A stretch of DNA of 64,000 nucleotides, taken from NCBI GenBank assembly GCA_020628425.1, contig JAHDEZ010000001.1:116615-180614 (forward strand). The letters run 5' to 3'. The notes below the pieces were generated by a model. The model worked only from the letters and a program-made list of their open reading frames with translations. It did not search any database and had not been told where the DNA came from. Shown in pieces: positions 9,501 to 19,076 of the stretch. Position numbers and translations under genes: made by a program. Origin of the DNA: Hellea sp. (GTDB lineage: Bacteria; Pseudomonadota; Alphaproteobacteria; Caulobacterales; Maricaulaceae). How positions within the stretch are numbered: position 1 is the first letter of the stretch; every line of letters starts with the position of its first letter.

Positions 9501-9638
9501 CTGTCGGTTTGCCCAAACATACCAGGCAATGAGAGTCAAAAGGGTCAGAAATATCAGGACAAGCCATAGAAAAATCCACCATCGAGACCGGCGTCTGACC
9601 GGTTCGGCAGGCTGATTATGGATCCCGCGTTTCGACAT
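6546..9638 (-). CDS. ydbH: YdbH-type AsmA-like intermembrane lipid transporter
   Basis: The 1030-residue protein has one N-terminal membrane helix (about residues 18-40, WWIFLWLVLIFLTLLTLIAW) after a basic cytoplasmic tail, then a long beta-rich periplasmic region typical of AsmA-like/YdbH proteins. The C-terminal YdbH region (about 780-1030) ends in an amphipathic helix (GTMIAEEVKKAITN). YdbH, TamB and YhdP are redundant carriers of phospholipid to the outer membrane in E. coli. Here it leads a ydbH-ynbE-ydbL operon, which supports the assignment. Sequence identity to the enteric protein cannot be judged by eye. Confidence 0.85.
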   Translation of the reverse strand: MSKRGIHNQPAEPVRRRSRWWIFLWLVLIFLTLLTLIAWYVWANRQALVEDQIKNRLAELGYEIELTVTQLEDKQAQLKNVVLSRDNVRILTAKTLNIDYAWRDALEGRFKKITADGINASVSIDENGQLSLPFETSGRTGDGEGFIFPPKGIVITNSQMDLISPFGTVTSVVNGTMQSTDTFNAGIEIMPANIKYGDVSFDVLGKVQVDYTQGRNHAVFELSVPKWTYKKMRGEVLSLSGEGAYRLEEDAFYLEGPLSTKLGFFEGAAVEIENTTLNWDGAIGMTRGDGNILLADGEWETSVDAFSITRKEDKREIAETLSLYKSLSRTPVTEDFAEPLTRSIGRLFDRATIDGKGRIHKAPQSMTISLHGPLNWRTSSQSAVLQPNLDGPVLLFNRPEQSMRLLINASLDGPYPMYFNGSRLELVSTNGRNIKGTKSFEGQITLPKVWVAQTGEARPVRLAPTSAKVNFGGPQNRRRLILSGQLDFDGNIPGGYVEGLKTSGYFTGDLGVTSRLYFQPDEARPITIDRFLSDIPWEARNIKFLLESGEKPNFTLGNDEGSLSAQVSALSMELENLEQTRALSIAFGQALIDAKIGTSQSWQIDGVDIQMTSDNMPSEGTVMSANRADITAFLDENGKTEFTIDTPSASVKTEAVNARGLSVQVAGQPEAFRVNYQNGDISFTATDFPPFKMDGYVDYNDDNWFGAADSYLPFDGVTPLNVDYRFVDSRGYADVDIPEIYFTPRGLQPQMLIPILKGKISSVEGAAKVNMQLEFADGEELKSSGSARLIDMSMGTMPGPMSGINTELKFASFFPLVSEGRQFVTIDEFDPGFPLKDGIVEFEAIPGGFEIQKAQWPLGRGSVALNPTEWRYDRDINRVELNVINVELEDLFSDLGGENFFVSGTVNGRMPIKVDGLNVEVENGTIGVKDGGVIKFSSAQTDLAADVNAYAGYAFDSLKEFKYEELEATFNGPLDGLIVLRLVFQGSNPDVLYGIPFKFNVRIEGELLNIIRNFQLGTMIAEEVKKAITN

Positions 9639-9708
9639 TTTAATTTGCGCCTTTGGACCTTTTCTGGCTATAGGCTCTCGGGGCCTTTAAAAATTGATAA
9701 GACATTAA

Positions 9709-9720
9709 CCTTAGCTAAGG
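9709..9720. repeat. 12-bp perfect palindrome upstream of the M23 peptidase gene
   Basis: CCTTAGCTAAGG reads the same on both strands. It lies between the divergent ydbH and M23 peptidase genes, 10 bp after a TTGATA hexamer (9694-9699). It may be an operator, or chance. Confidence 0.3.
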
Positions 9721-9768
9721 CATTTAGGGGATATCTGGAAATGAATTTCTTGGAAGATTTCAGTCAAT

Positions 9769-11202
9769 ATGCAGGCTCGCAAAAACATCAAGTTTCCCTT
9801 TTTGTCTCGCTATGTGATCAACCCCCTGCAGATCCGTCTTAAGGCCTATTTCGAAATGGATAATACAAGAATTTACAGAGACAAACGATATCGCTTTTTT
9901 GGCGGTTGCGTAGCGGCGGCCCTGGTTCTGGCCTGGATACTACCGGATAGTGAAAATGCCGAAGCATTGGACGAACCGGTTGTTGCAGAAATCGCCGAAC
10001 CGCTTTTTGATTTGAGCCGGGATGACCTCTATTTAGTTAAGCATCCGATAACAAGCAAAGCGAAAACTTTGAAGTTGGAATATGGTGACTCTCTGGGACC
10101 ACTCCTGCAAGAAAACGGCTTTGAACCTTCGGAAGCCTACGCCATCACTCAGAGCTTCTCATCTGTTTACGATCCTCGATATCTCAGAGTCGGTCAAAGT
10201 TTCAATCTATATTATGAAGGCGATGACTTTGCCCATCTGACCTATAAACCGAGCCTGGAAAAAACAGTTTACGTTACCCGTCAAACTGATGGCAGTTTCA
10301 CATCTCGGGACATCGAAGCTGAATTTAAGATGGAGACAGTCTCTTTAAAGGCAACCATTGAAAACTCAATATATATGGATGCAGTCGAATTGGGCGCGCC
10401 TGATAAAGTGATCATTCAATTTGCTAACATTTACGAATACTCGGTCGATTTCCAACGCGACATTCAGCCTGGTGACGAGTTTGAAATGTTTTTCGAAGTC
10501 GCCCGTGACAACCACGGCAATATCGTAAAAGCTGGTGACCTACTTTACACGAGCTTCTCTCCTCGTGGAAAGAAAATGGATTATTATCTGTTCACAGACT
10601 CTCAAGATCGCGAAAACTTTTATGATGCTGATGGCAAAACTGCGAAACGGAAGTTAAGGGCTACGCCTATAAACGGCGCACGAATTTCCTCATCCTATGG
10701 CCATCGCCGCCACCCTATTCAAGGGTACCGCAAAATGCATTCCGGTGTAGACTTTGCTGCACCGACAGGAACACCCATTATGGCCGCGGGCAACGGCACC
10801 ATTGAGGTGGCTGGACGCAATGGTGGTTACGGCAACTATATTCGTATTCGCCACACGGATGGCTACAAGACGGCATATGCCCACCTCTCAAAATTTCGTC
10901 GCGGTATTCGACCCGGAGTATATGTGACACAGGATCAAATCATCGGTTATGTTGGGTCGACTGGCATGTCGACAGGCCCGCACTTGCATTACGAAGTGCA
11001 TTTGAACGGAAAAAAAATCAACCCTCGCCGCCTGTCACAACTATCTGGCAAGCCTTTGTCAGACGCCGAAATGCCCGCTTTTAACGAACGCCGAATAGAA
11101 ATTGATGCCTTGCGTGCTGTTGCGCCTGTTCTTCAAAACGAAAACTATGTGGAAATTGAGGACAACAATGGTGCTTTAACAGATGGAACCCAGGGTCAAT
11201 AG
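9769..11202 (+). CDS. M23-family peptidoglycan endopeptidase, membrane anchored
   Basis: After a cytoplasmic tail and one membrane helix (about residues 43-58) comes a LysM/OapA-like periplasmic region, then a LytM domain with zinc ligands H324 and D328 (MHSGVDFAAPTG), H372 (YAHLSKF) and the H405-x-H407 pair (GPHLHYEVH). All catalytic positions of M23 enzymes are present, so it should cut peptide cross-bridges in peptidoglycan. The start is uncertain: ATG 9769 has a GGAAG 12 bp upstream, while ATG 9856 would give a more compact tail. The gene is divergent from ydbH and ends 10 bp from the convergent hypothetical gene. Confidence 0.9.
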   Translation: MQARKNIKFPFLSRYVINPLQIRLKAYFEMDNTRIYRDKRYRFFGGCVAAALVLAWILPDSENAEALDEPVVAEIAEPLFDLSRDDLYLVKHPITSKAKTLKLEYGDSLGPLLQENGFEPSEAYAITQSFSSVYDPRYLRVGQSFNLYYEGDDFAHLTYKPSLEKTVYVTRQTDGSFTSRDIEAEFKMETVSLKATIENSIYMDAVELGAPDKVIIQFANIYEYSVDFQRDIQPGDEFEMFFEVARDNHGNIVKAGDLLYTSFSPRGKKMDYYLFTDSQDRENFYDADGKTAKRKLRATPINGARISSSYGHRRHPIQGYRKMHSGVDFAAPTGTPIMAAGNGTIEVAGRNGGYGNYIRIRHTDGYKTAYAHLSKFRRGIRPGVYVTQDQIIGYVGSTGMSTGPHLHYEVHLNGKKINPRRLSQLSGKPLSDAEMPAFNERRIEIDALRAVAPVLQNENYVEIEDNNGALTDGTQGQ

Positions 11203-11212
11203 GTCCGAAAGT

Positions 11213-12184
11213 TCAACCCCATAAAATTAATTTGCGCATGGTTTTGAAATATGCCTCTGATACGGCATAATCTGTCGTATCGTCGACAGCTTGTTGAGTG
11301 AGTTCCATAAGGCGTACCAAATCGGCTTGAGAAAATTCCAACTCCGAGCATGTAAACTGATATTTGTTCTTTTCCATCATCCACGCCTCGAGCTTCGGTT
11401 CCTCCCCGAGATTGCCCAGAAGTGGATTTATAAGCTGGAATGTGCCTGACTGGGAGAATTCCTTTTTGAGGTCTTTATGAGCCCGTTTAATTTGTCGGGC
11501 TATGTCCATATTTGTGGCCGCATCCTCGGCGTATTTCACCCCATATCGACCTAAGACCATGCCAATTGCAGGCAAGGCTGCCTTTGCTGCAACAGCAGCG
11601 CCCGCCAGAGGATTGACTAGAGCAACCAGTCCACCGACCAATAATAACCCTTTGAATGCCGTCTCATCCACTTTGTCGATTTCATCCAGCAGCGCACTGA
11701 TATTGGCGCTCAAATAACCAGGTTCACGGGGTTTATTTTTAATATCTTCGCTGGCGGCTTCCAGGACGACCGCTTCCAATTGCGGCAAGGCGTGTTCCGA
11801 CGGCAAATGCAGGATACGACGTTTTGGAAAATTGTTTACTGGCGGCACCCCGTCCGGCAAACATCGCATCACATAAAGCGAGTAGTTGTCTTCTTCGCCC
11901 AAATCCGGCACTAGAAAATAATGCCGCTCATCATATTTGGTGTGGTCATAAGATTTGGAATTTGCCGTATTACCAAAAAATGGAATTCCGCCAATTGTTG
12001 AACGTACGAGACCGTAGCCACCTGTGGCAACGCCTGCGACTTTTGAAATCAAAGCTTCGCCTAATCCTAATGCCGGGCTGATACCAGGAACTTGGAATCC
12101 CGAACCCGGCATTTTCGGCTTAAGAAGCTTGGGCCGAGGAAGCTTTGATTTGGGTAGTCTTATTTTGGAGAATAGTTTTTTCAA
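11213..12184 (-). CDS. hypothetical protein with cationic N-terminus and hydrophobic core
   Basis: The 323-residue protein starts with about 30 residues rich in Lys and Pro (LPKSKLPRPKLLKPK), then a glycine-rich stretch, a mixed region, and a strongly hydrophobic Ala/Gly segment at about 180-212 (LLLVGGLVALVNPLAGAAV) that may insert in or lie on the membrane. The C-terminal third is charged and helical. There is no signal peptide. I do not recognise the family. It is a single gene, divergent from the DUF4282 protein across about 100 bp. Confidence 0.65.
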   Translation of the reverse strand: MKKLFSKIRLPKSKLPRPKLLKPKMPGSGFQVPGISPALGLGEALISKVAGVATGGYGLVRSTIGGIPFFGNTANSKSYDHTKYDERHYFLVPDLGEEDNYSLYVMRCLPDGVPPVNNFPKRRILHLPSEHALPQLEAVVLEAASEDIKNKPREPGYLSANISALLDEIDKVDETAFKGLLLVGGLVALVNPLAGAAVAAKAALPAIGMVLGRYGVKYAEDAATNMDIARQIKRAHKDLKKEFSQSGTFQLINPLLGNLGEEPKLEAWMMEKNKYQFTCSELEFSQADLVRLMELTQQAVDDTTDYAVSEAYFKTMRKLILWG

Positions 12185-12285
12185 TTGTTGTGCCTCTTAG
12201 TCTACCTAATCAAGCCCGCCTCAAATTCAAGATTGTATCTGTCACCAAAAATGCCTAAATAAATGAAAGACACTGGGAGACCCTC

Positions 12286-12858
12286 ATGAAAAACTTGCTC
12301 AATTTCTTTTTCTCATTTGACAAATTGATGAAACACAAGCTTGTGCCCATGTTTTTCTGGGCGGCGCTAATATATGGTGGCATCCGGTTTATTCGCGAAA
12401 TTCTCGAATGGACGTTCCTGACTGAATGGCTCGCCAGTCTAACTTATATTTTCCAAATCACCGCATTAGCAGTCATGGGTTTCGTAGGTCTGAGACTGAT
12501 TTGTGAACTGGCCATAGCAATTTTTCGGATCAATGACAGTCTGTCGCCGGATGGCGGTGCGTCGGACCTGGCAGATATTGACCCACTGGAAGAAACCCGC
12601 CGGGCAGCTGAAGAAGCGGCTAGGATGGCTCGCGACGTAACCGGGAAAGCCGTCGATAAAACCAAAGAAGTCGCCTCCAACCTCAAAGAGACGGCCGAAA
12701 AGAAGTTTGATAAAGCCGCTGACACAAGCGGTGATGCGGCAGATCAGGTTTTTGAAAAACCCAAAGTTGAGCCAAAGCCTGAACCCAAACCTAAAACAAC
12801 AACAAAGAAAACATCAACGACCAAGAAATCAACCGGTTCTAAAACCAAAAAAGACTGA
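12286..12858 (+). CDS. DUF4282-like membrane protein with helical and Lys/Pro-rich tail
   Basis: Residues 1-85 resemble DUF4282 (FFSFDKLMKHKLVPMFFWAA, two membrane helices). The rest is cytoplasmic: an amphipathic helical stretch with 11-residue LEA-like periodicity (DKTKEVASNLKETAEKKFDK) and a C-terminal PKPEPKPKTTTKK tail rich in Lys, Pro and Thr. Such tails often bind nucleic acid or membranes; here that is only a guess. ATG follows GGGAGA at a suitable distance. Four bases separate it from the next gene, so they are probably co-transcribed. Confidence 0.7.
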   Translation: MKNLLNFFFSFDKLMKHKLVPMFFWAALIYGGIRFIREILEWTFLTEWLASLTYIFQITALAVMGFVGLRLICELAIAIFRINDSLSPDGGASDLADIDPLEETRRAAEEAARMARDVTGKAVDKTKEVASNLKETAEKKFDKAADTSGDAADQVFEKPKVEPKPEPKPKTTTKKTSTTKKSTGSKTKKD

Positions 12859-12862
12859 TTTC

Positions 12863-13465
12863 ATGATATTTCGCTTTAAATCAGTATTAGCCAGTCTCTT
12901 CATGGCTCTTACGGGGCTCGCAGTTGCCAATGCGGATGATATCAACATTCAAGAAAACAAACCTCCGGCCGAGTATGAAAGAACCTATGATAATATACCA
13001 GCCGACTGGGAGGAGTTCTGGCTCGACGATGAAAGCATATATGGCTTCCTAGGCGAGCCTATCGATGTCATGCATATGACAAAACTTATTTACGGCAAAA
13101 GTGGAGACGGCGTGCAATTAGCCGGCGGCGCGTTTTTTACTGTTATTAGTCCGAAAATGATTCTTGTACAGGACGAAAGCACAGAAACCCTATTAGTAGA
13201 ATTTCGATTTTGCAAAGAACTGGATCGGGCAAGATATATATTTCTACGAACTAAGCAGGTTGATATTAAATTCAGACGTAATAGTGGAATTACATTTATG
13301 ACAGCCCAATCTCGGGGATTTATGGCCTGCCCTATTGAGGAAATTTACAAATGGCATGGTCCCACTTTTTACATTGAAGACATAAATAGACCCGAGCGAA
13401 CCTATCGTGATATGTCGCAAATTCGCCGTGATAAGGGGACGAGAATTGGTCGCTTAGGGCACTAA
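12863..13465 (+). CDS. secreted hypothetical protein
   Basis: The ORF track starts inside the previous gene, but ATG 12863 gives a proper signal peptide (MIFRFKSVLASLFMALTGLAVANA) and follows the previous stop by 4 bp. The 200-residue product is periplasmic, with two cysteines (FCKEL and MACPIEE) that could form a disulfide, and a beta-rich middle. The family is not recognised. It shares a 4-bp stop overlap (CTAA) with the convergent membrane gene. Confidence 0.65.
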   Translation: MIFRFKSVLASLFMALTGLAVANADDINIQENKPPAEYERTYDNIPADWEEFWLDDESIYGFLGEPIDVMHMTKLIYGKSGDGVQLAGGAFFTVISPKMILVQDESTETLLVEFRFCKELDRARYIFLRTKQVDIKFRRNSGITFMTAQSRGFMACPIEEIYKWHGPTFYIEDINRPERTYRDMSQIRRDKGTRIGRLGH

Positions 13466-14103
13466 GCTTTGCGTGTCGTCCACAAAGCCAAAGCAAACAG
13501 GATAAAATGTGCTGCATTCATAGCGATTGGGAAAAGATAAAGCCCAATCATTGTTCCGGCAAAATATAAGGCGAATATAGTCGTTAGTAAAACGGCTGGG
13601 CTAAAAATGGCCATCCATTTAGGAAAGCTTGTTTTACCGGTTAAAATCAACCAAATCCAGATTATCGAAAGCACCGGCAAAGCTGCCCGCAAGACATTGA
13701 CAAAGGGTTCATTATGTTCGGAAAATTTTAACAAAAGCGGGCTGATATTTGCGCCGTCTGATATTGCGTGAACAGTTGTCCCAATAAAATAACGCTGTCC
13801 AATCCAAGCCGTGGCAATAATAAAAGCATAGGCCCCGATACAGAAAAATACTTTGGAAGCCAGCTTGTGCGCTGGCTCTAAATGTCTGGACAAAAACCAG
13901 TATCCGAAAAGATATAATGGAGCTGCAAGTACAGCCAAAAAATGCCCCCAGCTTAACCGCGTTTCACTGATATCATTGAAATATAAATATGCCGTAAGAT
14001 CTTCGAGACCGCCCTCAGGGGAAAAGTGTAGCCAGAATTCAGCCAAACCAACGAGGAACGAGGCCAGCAAACCAAGCCAACCAGTCAAACGTAACGGGGT
14101 CAT
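13462..14103 (-). CDS. six-helix integral membrane protein, unknown function
   Basis: The 213-residue product has about six hydrophobic helices and a central polar loop (TTVHAISDGANISPLLLKFSEHNEP). No transport or catalytic motif stands out. It overlaps the upstream FG-GAP/UnbV gene by 4 bp (ATGA), so the two are translationally coupled and may act together. I do not recognise a named family with confidence. Confidence 0.7.
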   Translation of the reverse strand: MTPLRLTGWLGLLASFLVGLAEFWLHFSPEGGLEDLTAYLYFNDISETRLSWGHFLAVLAAPLYLFGYWFLSRHLEPAHKLASKVFFCIGAYAFIIATAWIGQRYFIGTTVHAISDGANISPLLLKFSEHNEPFVNVLRAALPVLSIIWIWLILTGKTSFPKWMAIFSPAVLLTTIFALYFAGTMIGLYLFPIAMNAAHFILFALALWTTRKA

Positions 14104-15668
14104 GGTTCAATGGTTTGGTTAATTTCCGGCGAGTCCACCATAACAACATCCCCACTGGAATAGTAAACTCTGATACTCATCACATCTTCCGAGAGCCCCA
14201 AACCAAATATCATATCTCTTCCCTGGTCTGAGCCCATACCCTGTGTTGTCAAAAATTGCTTGGTGAGTTTTGTGCCGTCGCCCAACAAGACCTGAACGCG
14301 GGCACCCAAAGATGTCGCGTTATTGGGCAATCGTATCTTCAGCCAATTATTTTGACCGCCTTCATTTATATAGGCCTGCGAAGGTCCGGCCAGATTTGCC
14401 CAGACGAGGTCAGGCCAACCGTCTCCATTGAAGTCGGAAACAATAGGTGCAATCCCGAATTTGTAATTCGTTGCGCCCGAAACCTTTTCGACAGGTTTGA
14501 AGCCGTCACCATAATTTTGAAAAATTTTACCGGGATATTTTGGCATCATATAGGTAATAGGTGACCGCGCATAATTTTGCGCCATCAATATATCCTCCCG
14601 GCCGTCCAGGTTCATATCAGAAAATATAGTACCCCAGGCAAAGCCAAAGCGGGCGACACCCGCATCAGTCGCCACATCGGAAAACCTCATATCTCCGTCA
14701 TTATGAAACAACATGTGCGACCCATTAAAAACCTGTTCGTCCTTGAGGTTTCCGCGCAACATGAAATCTGGAAACGTATGCCCGACATTTGAAAAAAACA
14801 AATCCATCAATCCGTCATTGTCGTAATCTCCGACCGCTATTCCCATGGGGTAGGCGTATTTAGATGGATTCGCAGACCGGGTAAATTCCAAGGTCCCATT
14901 ACCGCTATATGTTTCTACCTTGCCCGTGTCTTGCGCGATGACCAGGTCCGAGTTCTTGTCATTATTCAAATCAGCGAACAGGCCCACAAATGTATTATGC
15001 TGACGCCATACGCCGGCCTCTTTAGAAATATCTACCCATTCGAAACCACCGGAATGGGTATAAAGATGGCTGAAGCCGCCATAGTTTTCATCAAAATTTG
15101 TTTCACCTTCATTGCGTTCGACTTTGATATAGCCGGCCACATACATCTCAAGGAGACCGTCCTTGTTTGGGTCACCGAAACCAATATTTAATGGGGTCGT
15201 ATTCGCCGAGATTTTTAAGTCGAGTTTTTGATTTCTAAATTTTCCGCCTATGTTTTCATGAAACCACACTCCGGATTCCCGAGCCACAAACAGGTCATTA
15301 TCTCCGTCATAATCAATATCGATATATGCGGCGCCGTGTGAGGCATCACTTTTGCCCTTCTCCAACTTTATGGGTAAAAGCATAAATTCGCCATTTTTGA
15401 ACTCAAAGAATTGGTCCGCCTGTTCATCACCACCGCCCAGGAAAAGCTCGTCCTGTCCGTCGCCGTTGATATCAATGGCGGCACTCGCTAGAAACGGCAA
15501 AGACCCTGCCAGATCTGCCTTATGCGTAAAGGGTAGTTCAATTTGTCGAAATCGCAAATCAGTTTCGCCTTGAGGCGTACGTTCGGTCTGCAGAAAACGA
15601 ACGACCAATATTGCAATGAATAGAAAAAGGAGGATGACCAAAAACGCTCTGCGAAAAAATCTAGCCAT
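14100..15668 (-). CDS. CRTAC1-type protein: FG-GAP/VCBS repeats with UnbV domain, membrane anchored
   Basis: ATG 15668 (MARFFRRAFLV) is chosen over the track start because AAGGAGGG sits directly upstream with ideal spacing. The 522-residue protein has an N-terminal anchor, then calcium-binding FG-GAP/VCBS blades (DINGDGQDELFLGGG, DIDYDGDNDLFVA, DYDNDGLMDLFFS, DFNGDGWPDLVWA) forming a beta-propeller, and a C-terminal ASPIC/UnbV domain (NWLKIRLPNN..., SLGARVQVLLGDG). Such proteins are extracytoplasmic; their substrates are mostly unknown. It is coupled to the downstream six-helix protein. Confidence 0.85.
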   Translation of the reverse strand: MARFFRRAFLVILLFLFIAILVVRFLQTERTPQGETDLRFRQIELPFTHKADLAGSLPFLASAAIDINGDGQDELFLGGGDEQADQFFEFKNGEFMLLPIKLEKGKSDASHGAAYIDIDYDGDNDLFVARESGVWFHENIGGKFRNQKLDLKISANTTPLNIGFGDPNKDGLLEMYVAGYIKVERNEGETNFDENYGGFSHLYTHSGGFEWVDISKEAGVWRQHNTFVGLFADLNNDKNSDLVIAQDTGKVETYSGNGTLEFTRSANPSKYAYPMGIAVGDYDNDGLMDLFFSNVGHTFPDFMLRGNLKDEQVFNGSHMLFHNDGDMRFSDVATDAGVARFGFAWGTIFSDMNLDGREDILMAQNYARSPITYMMPKYPGKIFQNYGDGFKPVEKVSGATNYKFGIAPIVSDFNGDGWPDLVWANLAGPSQAYINEGGQNNWLKIRLPNNATSLGARVQVLLGDGTKLTKQFLTTQGMGSDQGRDMIFGLGLSEDVMSIRVYYSSGDVVMVDSPEINQTIEP

Positions 15669-15732
15669 GAAACCCTCCTTACGTCCATTCATGCACAGAG
15701 AGTTGAGATGTGTCCAGTCACGAAATATTGAG

Positions 15733-18303
15733 TTAGCCGGTCGTAAATATCAGTTTTTTGTTCTTCACATCCACTTTAACAGTTTTACCTTCAGAAAGCT
15801 CTCCAGTTAAAACCATTCGCGCCAACACATCCTGAACTTCCTTCTGAATAACACGCTTCAATGGCCGAGCCCCATAAGAAGGGTCATAGCCCAATTCCCC
15901 CAAAAGGGTTCTCGCTGTCTCCGAAATAATGATTGTCACTTGCCGGTCCTCAAGCCAACCTTGAAGTCGGGCAATCTGAATTTCGACAATTGCCCCCATA
16001 TGTTCAGGCTTCAGGCGCTCGAATAAAATGGTCTCATCCAGTCTGTTGAGGAATTCAGGCCGGAAAAATGCAGCGACTTCTGCCATAACTCCTACCTTTG
16101 CGACGTTGACATTATCACCCTCAGATAAGTTCAGCAAATGCTGAGCTCCTATATTGGATGTCATGATTATCAAAGTATTTCGAAAATCCACGGTCCGTCC
16201 TTGCCCGTCAGTTAAACGGCCATCGTCAAGGACTTGTAAAAGCACATTGAATACATCTGGATGCGCTTTCTCAATCTCGTCAAACAGCACCACTTGATAG
16301 GGACGACGGCGTACCGACTCCGTCAGGGCACCACCTTCGTCATAACCTATATAGCCCGGAGGCGCACCTATCATACGTGAAACGGAATGCTTCTCCATAT
16401 ATTCACTCATATCAAGACGTATAATGGCCGTATCGTCATCAAACAAAAACTCGGCCAAGGCCTTGGTCAACTCGGTTTTGCCGACTCCTGTGGGGCCAAG
16501 AAACATAAACGACCCGATAGGACGCGCTGGATCTTTTAGCCCGACCCGAGCCCTTCGAACGGCATCTGAAACGGCGGAGACCGCCTCAGATTGACCGACG
16601 ACCCGTTTAGATAAAACGTCTTCCATAGAAAGAAGTTTATCCCTTTCGCCCTCGAGCATTTTCTCAACGGGAACACCCGTCCACCGGGACACGACTGCGG
16701 CTATGGCCTCTGAGGTCACAGTCTCAGCGGCGAGCGCTCTTTGATCGTTTTCAGCGTCGTCCAGCAGTTTCATCTGGGCTTCTAGTGCTGGGATATCCTC
16801 ATGTTGCAATTTCCCGGCCGTCTCGTAGTCCCCTCGACGAACGGCGTTTTGCAAGGTAAACCGAGCGTGTTCTAATTGCTCCTTGACCTCAGTGGCCGAA
16901 GCGAGCTTGGCTTTTTCAGCCTGCCAGGCCGCGGTCAGTTCGGCGCTTTGAGCCTCCAGTTCTGAAATTTCTGTCTGTCGGCGAGACAAACGGTCTTTGG
17001 AAGGATTGTCTTTCTCCTTTTTCAATGCCTCAGCCTCAATTTTCAACTGCACTAATCGGCGATCAATTTCATCCAAAGCCTCCGGCTTGCTATCGACCTG
17101 CATACGTAAACGGGAAGCAGCTTCATCCATCAAATCAATAGCTTTGTCAGGAAGAAAGCGGTCGGTGATATAACGATTGGACAGTTGGGCCGCGGTGACG
17201 ATCGCGCTGTCAGAAATATTGATTCCGTGATGGACCTCATATTTTTCCTTGAGACCTCGAAGAATTGATACAGTATCTTCCACTGTCGGCTCTGTTACAA
17301 ATACAGATAAAAACCGACGGGCGAGCGCTGCATCCTTCTCCAGATGTCTGCGGTATTCATCAAGTGTGGTCGCGCCCACACAATGCAGTTCAGCTCGCGC
17401 TAATGCAGGCTTCAAGAGATTTGCCGCATCCATAGCCCCATCGCCCTTACCGGCTCCGACAAGCGTATGGATTTCATCAATAAAAAGTATGATTTTACCA
17501 TCAGCTTTTTCAACTTCCTTGAGCACGGCCTTAAGACGTTCCTCAAATTCACCGCGGTATTTTGCGCCTGCAATTAGCGCGCCCATATCCAGTGCTAGTA
17601 ATCGTTTACCTGCGATGCTTTCAGGGACATCACCTGACACGATCCTGTTCGCCAAACCTTCTGCGATAGCCGTTTTGCCCACTCCTGGTTCACCGATTAA
17701 AAGCGGATTATTTTTAGAGCGGCGCGACAAAACCTGAATTGTGCGGCGAATCTCTTCATCACGGCCAATGACCGGGTCGAGCTTTCCGTCACGGGAAGCC
17801 TGGGTCAAATCCCGCGCATATTTGCTAAGCGCTTCATACTGGTCTTCGGCAACATCAGAGGAAACAGGTTCATCTTGCCGAACGGAACGGATAGCCTTGA
17901 TTAGCCGGTCTTTATCTAAAGCGTTAATTGCTTTTTTCAGGCCAGCATCCGCGCCCAAAACAGTTACGAGTAACAAGCGTTCAACGGTGGCAAAGGCATC
18001 CCCAGCCTCCTTGGCCGACTTTTGCGCATTGGCAAGAATTTTTGTTGTATCTTTGGATAATGTGAGACCAGAACCACCCTCAACACGGGGAAGCTTCAAA
18101 AGTTCTTTTTCAACAGAGCTTTTCAAACTTGATGGATCAGCGCCTGCCATTGTTAAGAGTTTGGAAGGCAGACCCCCATCCTCTATCAGTAATCCATACA
18201 TAAGGTGCAGTGGCACCAACTGCTGGTGATCCCGCGTAACGGCCTCAGTTTGCGCCGTTTGAATGACAGCGCGCCCGCGCTGTGTAAAAGCCTGTATGTC
18301 CAT
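15733..18303 (-). CDS. clpB: ClpB disaggregase (AAA+ chaperone)
   Basis: At 856 residues with the full ClpB layout: an N-domain, NBD1 with Walker A GEPGVGKT and Walker [14 protein letters not shown], a coiled-coil middle domain (about 400-520), and NBD2 with GPTGVGKT and [15 protein letters not shown]. ClpB threads aggregated proteins with DnaK in the cytosol. An AGAGGA Shine-Dalgarno precedes the ATG. The upstream region carries a plausible sigma-32 promoter, as expected for a heat-shock gene. No truncation or missing motif is seen. Confidence 0.97.
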   Translation of the reverse strand: MDIQAFTQRGRAVIQTAQTEAVTRDHQQLVPLHLMYGLLIEDGGLPSKLLTMAGADPSSLKSSVEKELLKLPRVEGGSGLTLSKDTTKILANAQKSAKEAGDAFATVERLLLVTVLGADAGLKKAINALDKDRLIKAIRSVRQDEPVSSDVAEDQYEALSKYARDLTQASRDGKLDPVIGRDEEIRRTIQVLSRRSKNNPLLIGEPGVGKTAIAEGLANRIVSGDVPESIAGKRLLALDMGALIAGAKYRGEFEERLKAVLKEVEKADGKIILFIDEIHTLVGAGKGDGAMDAANLLKPALARAELHCVGATTLDEYRRHLEKDAALARRFLSVFVTEPTVEDTVSILRGLKEKYEVHHGINISDSAIVTAAQLSNRYITDRFLPDKAIDLMDEAASRLRMQVDSKPEALDEIDRRLVQLKIEAEALKKEKDNPSKDRLSRRQTEISELEAQSAELTAAWQAEKAKLASATEVKEQLEHARFTLQNAVRRGDYETAGKLQHEDIPALEAQMKLLDDAENDQRALAAETVTSEAIAAVVSRWTGVPVEKMLEGERDKLLSMEDVLSKRVVGQSEAVSAVSDAVRRARVGLKDPARPIGSFMFLGPTGVGKTELTKALAEFLFDDDTAIIRLDMSEYMEKHSVSRMIGAPPGYIGYDEGGALTESVRRRPYQVVLFDEIEKAHPDVFNVLLQVLDDGRLTDGQGRTVDFRNTLIIMTSNIGAQHLLNLSEGDNVNVAKVGVMAEVAAFFRPEFLNRLDETILFERLKPEHMGAIVEIQIARLQGWLEDRQVTIIISETARTLLGELGYDPSYGARPLKRVIQKEVQDVLARMVLTGELSEGKTVKVDVKNKKLIFTTG

Positions 18304-18338
18304 TTAATCCTCTTGGAACCATATGCATTCATCCCCAG

Positions 18339-18366
18339 AGGTAGGAAGTTTAATCAAGCTTTCAAG
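18339..18366 (-). promoter_or_regulatory. candidate heat-shock (sigma-32) promoter of clpB
   Basis: On the minus strand CTTGAA (18361-18366) and CCTACCT (18339-18345) are 15 bp apart, resembling the alphaproteobacterial sigma-32 pattern CTTGAA...CYTATnT with one mismatch, 36 bp before the clpB ATG. The gene identity supports it. Confidence 0.45.
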
Positions 18367-18371
18367 TCGGT

Positions 18372-18629
18372 TTATCCGAGCAGAGAAAGCTGCGCGGGTT
18401 CGCGACCCGACGAGGGCGTGATCGACTTGCTTTGTGCCTTCATAGCAGCCAATAAATTAAACTCTGCTCGTTCAACCACTTGGGTTCGCGGCGCACGCCA
18501 GTTCAGAACACGGGCTAAATCACTTCCGGGCGCAACATACCATTTACGAACACTGGCATCCCAGCGCGCACCCAGACGTTTAGCAAGATCTTTGTCCTTA
18601 TAGTCCACATTCAAATATTGTTTAGCCAT
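18372..18629 (-). CDS. DUF5710 domain protein
   Basis: The 85-residue protein begins with YLNVDYKDKDLAKRLGARWDASVRKWYV, the DUF5710 signature often found in replication or primase-like proteins and in short stand-alone forms such as this. The C-terminal half is polar. It lies 68 bp upstream of clpB, inside the region that holds the clpB promoter. Function is not known. Confidence 0.75.
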   Translation of the reverse strand: MAKQYLNVDYKDKDLAKRLGARWDASVRKWYVAPGSDLARVLNWRAPRTQVVERAEFNLLAAMKAQSKSITPSSGREPAQLSLLG

Positions 18630-19076
18630 GTTACAGCTCCATTATTGGATGAGAACATAACAAGAACATTTAATCTGTTCAAGCCCTTTATTCATTCTGT
18701 TTTATGTTTTTAGAATTCAAAGTGTTTAATGAAATTCTTTATAAATTTTTTGCTCTTGTCTCGCGTTCGTTTGGAGCGAAGAGGATAGTGCTGATCGTCG
18801 TTATTCCTGTGAAATTTATATTATTTGTCTACCGGCGGTTATTACAAAACAAGGACCGATTGAAGAAAGTTGGCTTGCTTATAGATTGTCCTGAAAGGTC
18901 GTTCCGCCCGCTATAAGTCTTATAACTTACCTCATACCTTTAATTTCGACTTTGTTTATTCTTAATCTTCCGGCTAGTTATTTAAGCAAACACAAAGAAA
19001 ATCCTCCCATGACTCTCAGACTATTTAATCTTACAATGGTCTCATATCATTATTGACCCAAACTCTGGCAACGCAC
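18630..19076. other. 447-bp AT-rich intergenic region
   Basis: This is the only stretch above 300 bp without a supported gene. It separates divergent genes. It contains one 70-codon ORF (18704-18916, plus strand) with a hydrophobic middle but no Shine-Dalgarno, not called as a gene, and a small inverted repeat TATAAGTCTTATA near 18913. Promoters for the DUF5710 and 2OG-oxygenase genes must lie here. No RNA gene is recognised. Confidence 0.5.

Noticed and set aside
18704-18916. 70-codon ORF in the AT-rich gap
   Set aside because: No Shine-Dalgarno, AT-rich composition, and no recognisable pattern apart from a hydrophobic stretch; kept only as part of the intergenic note.
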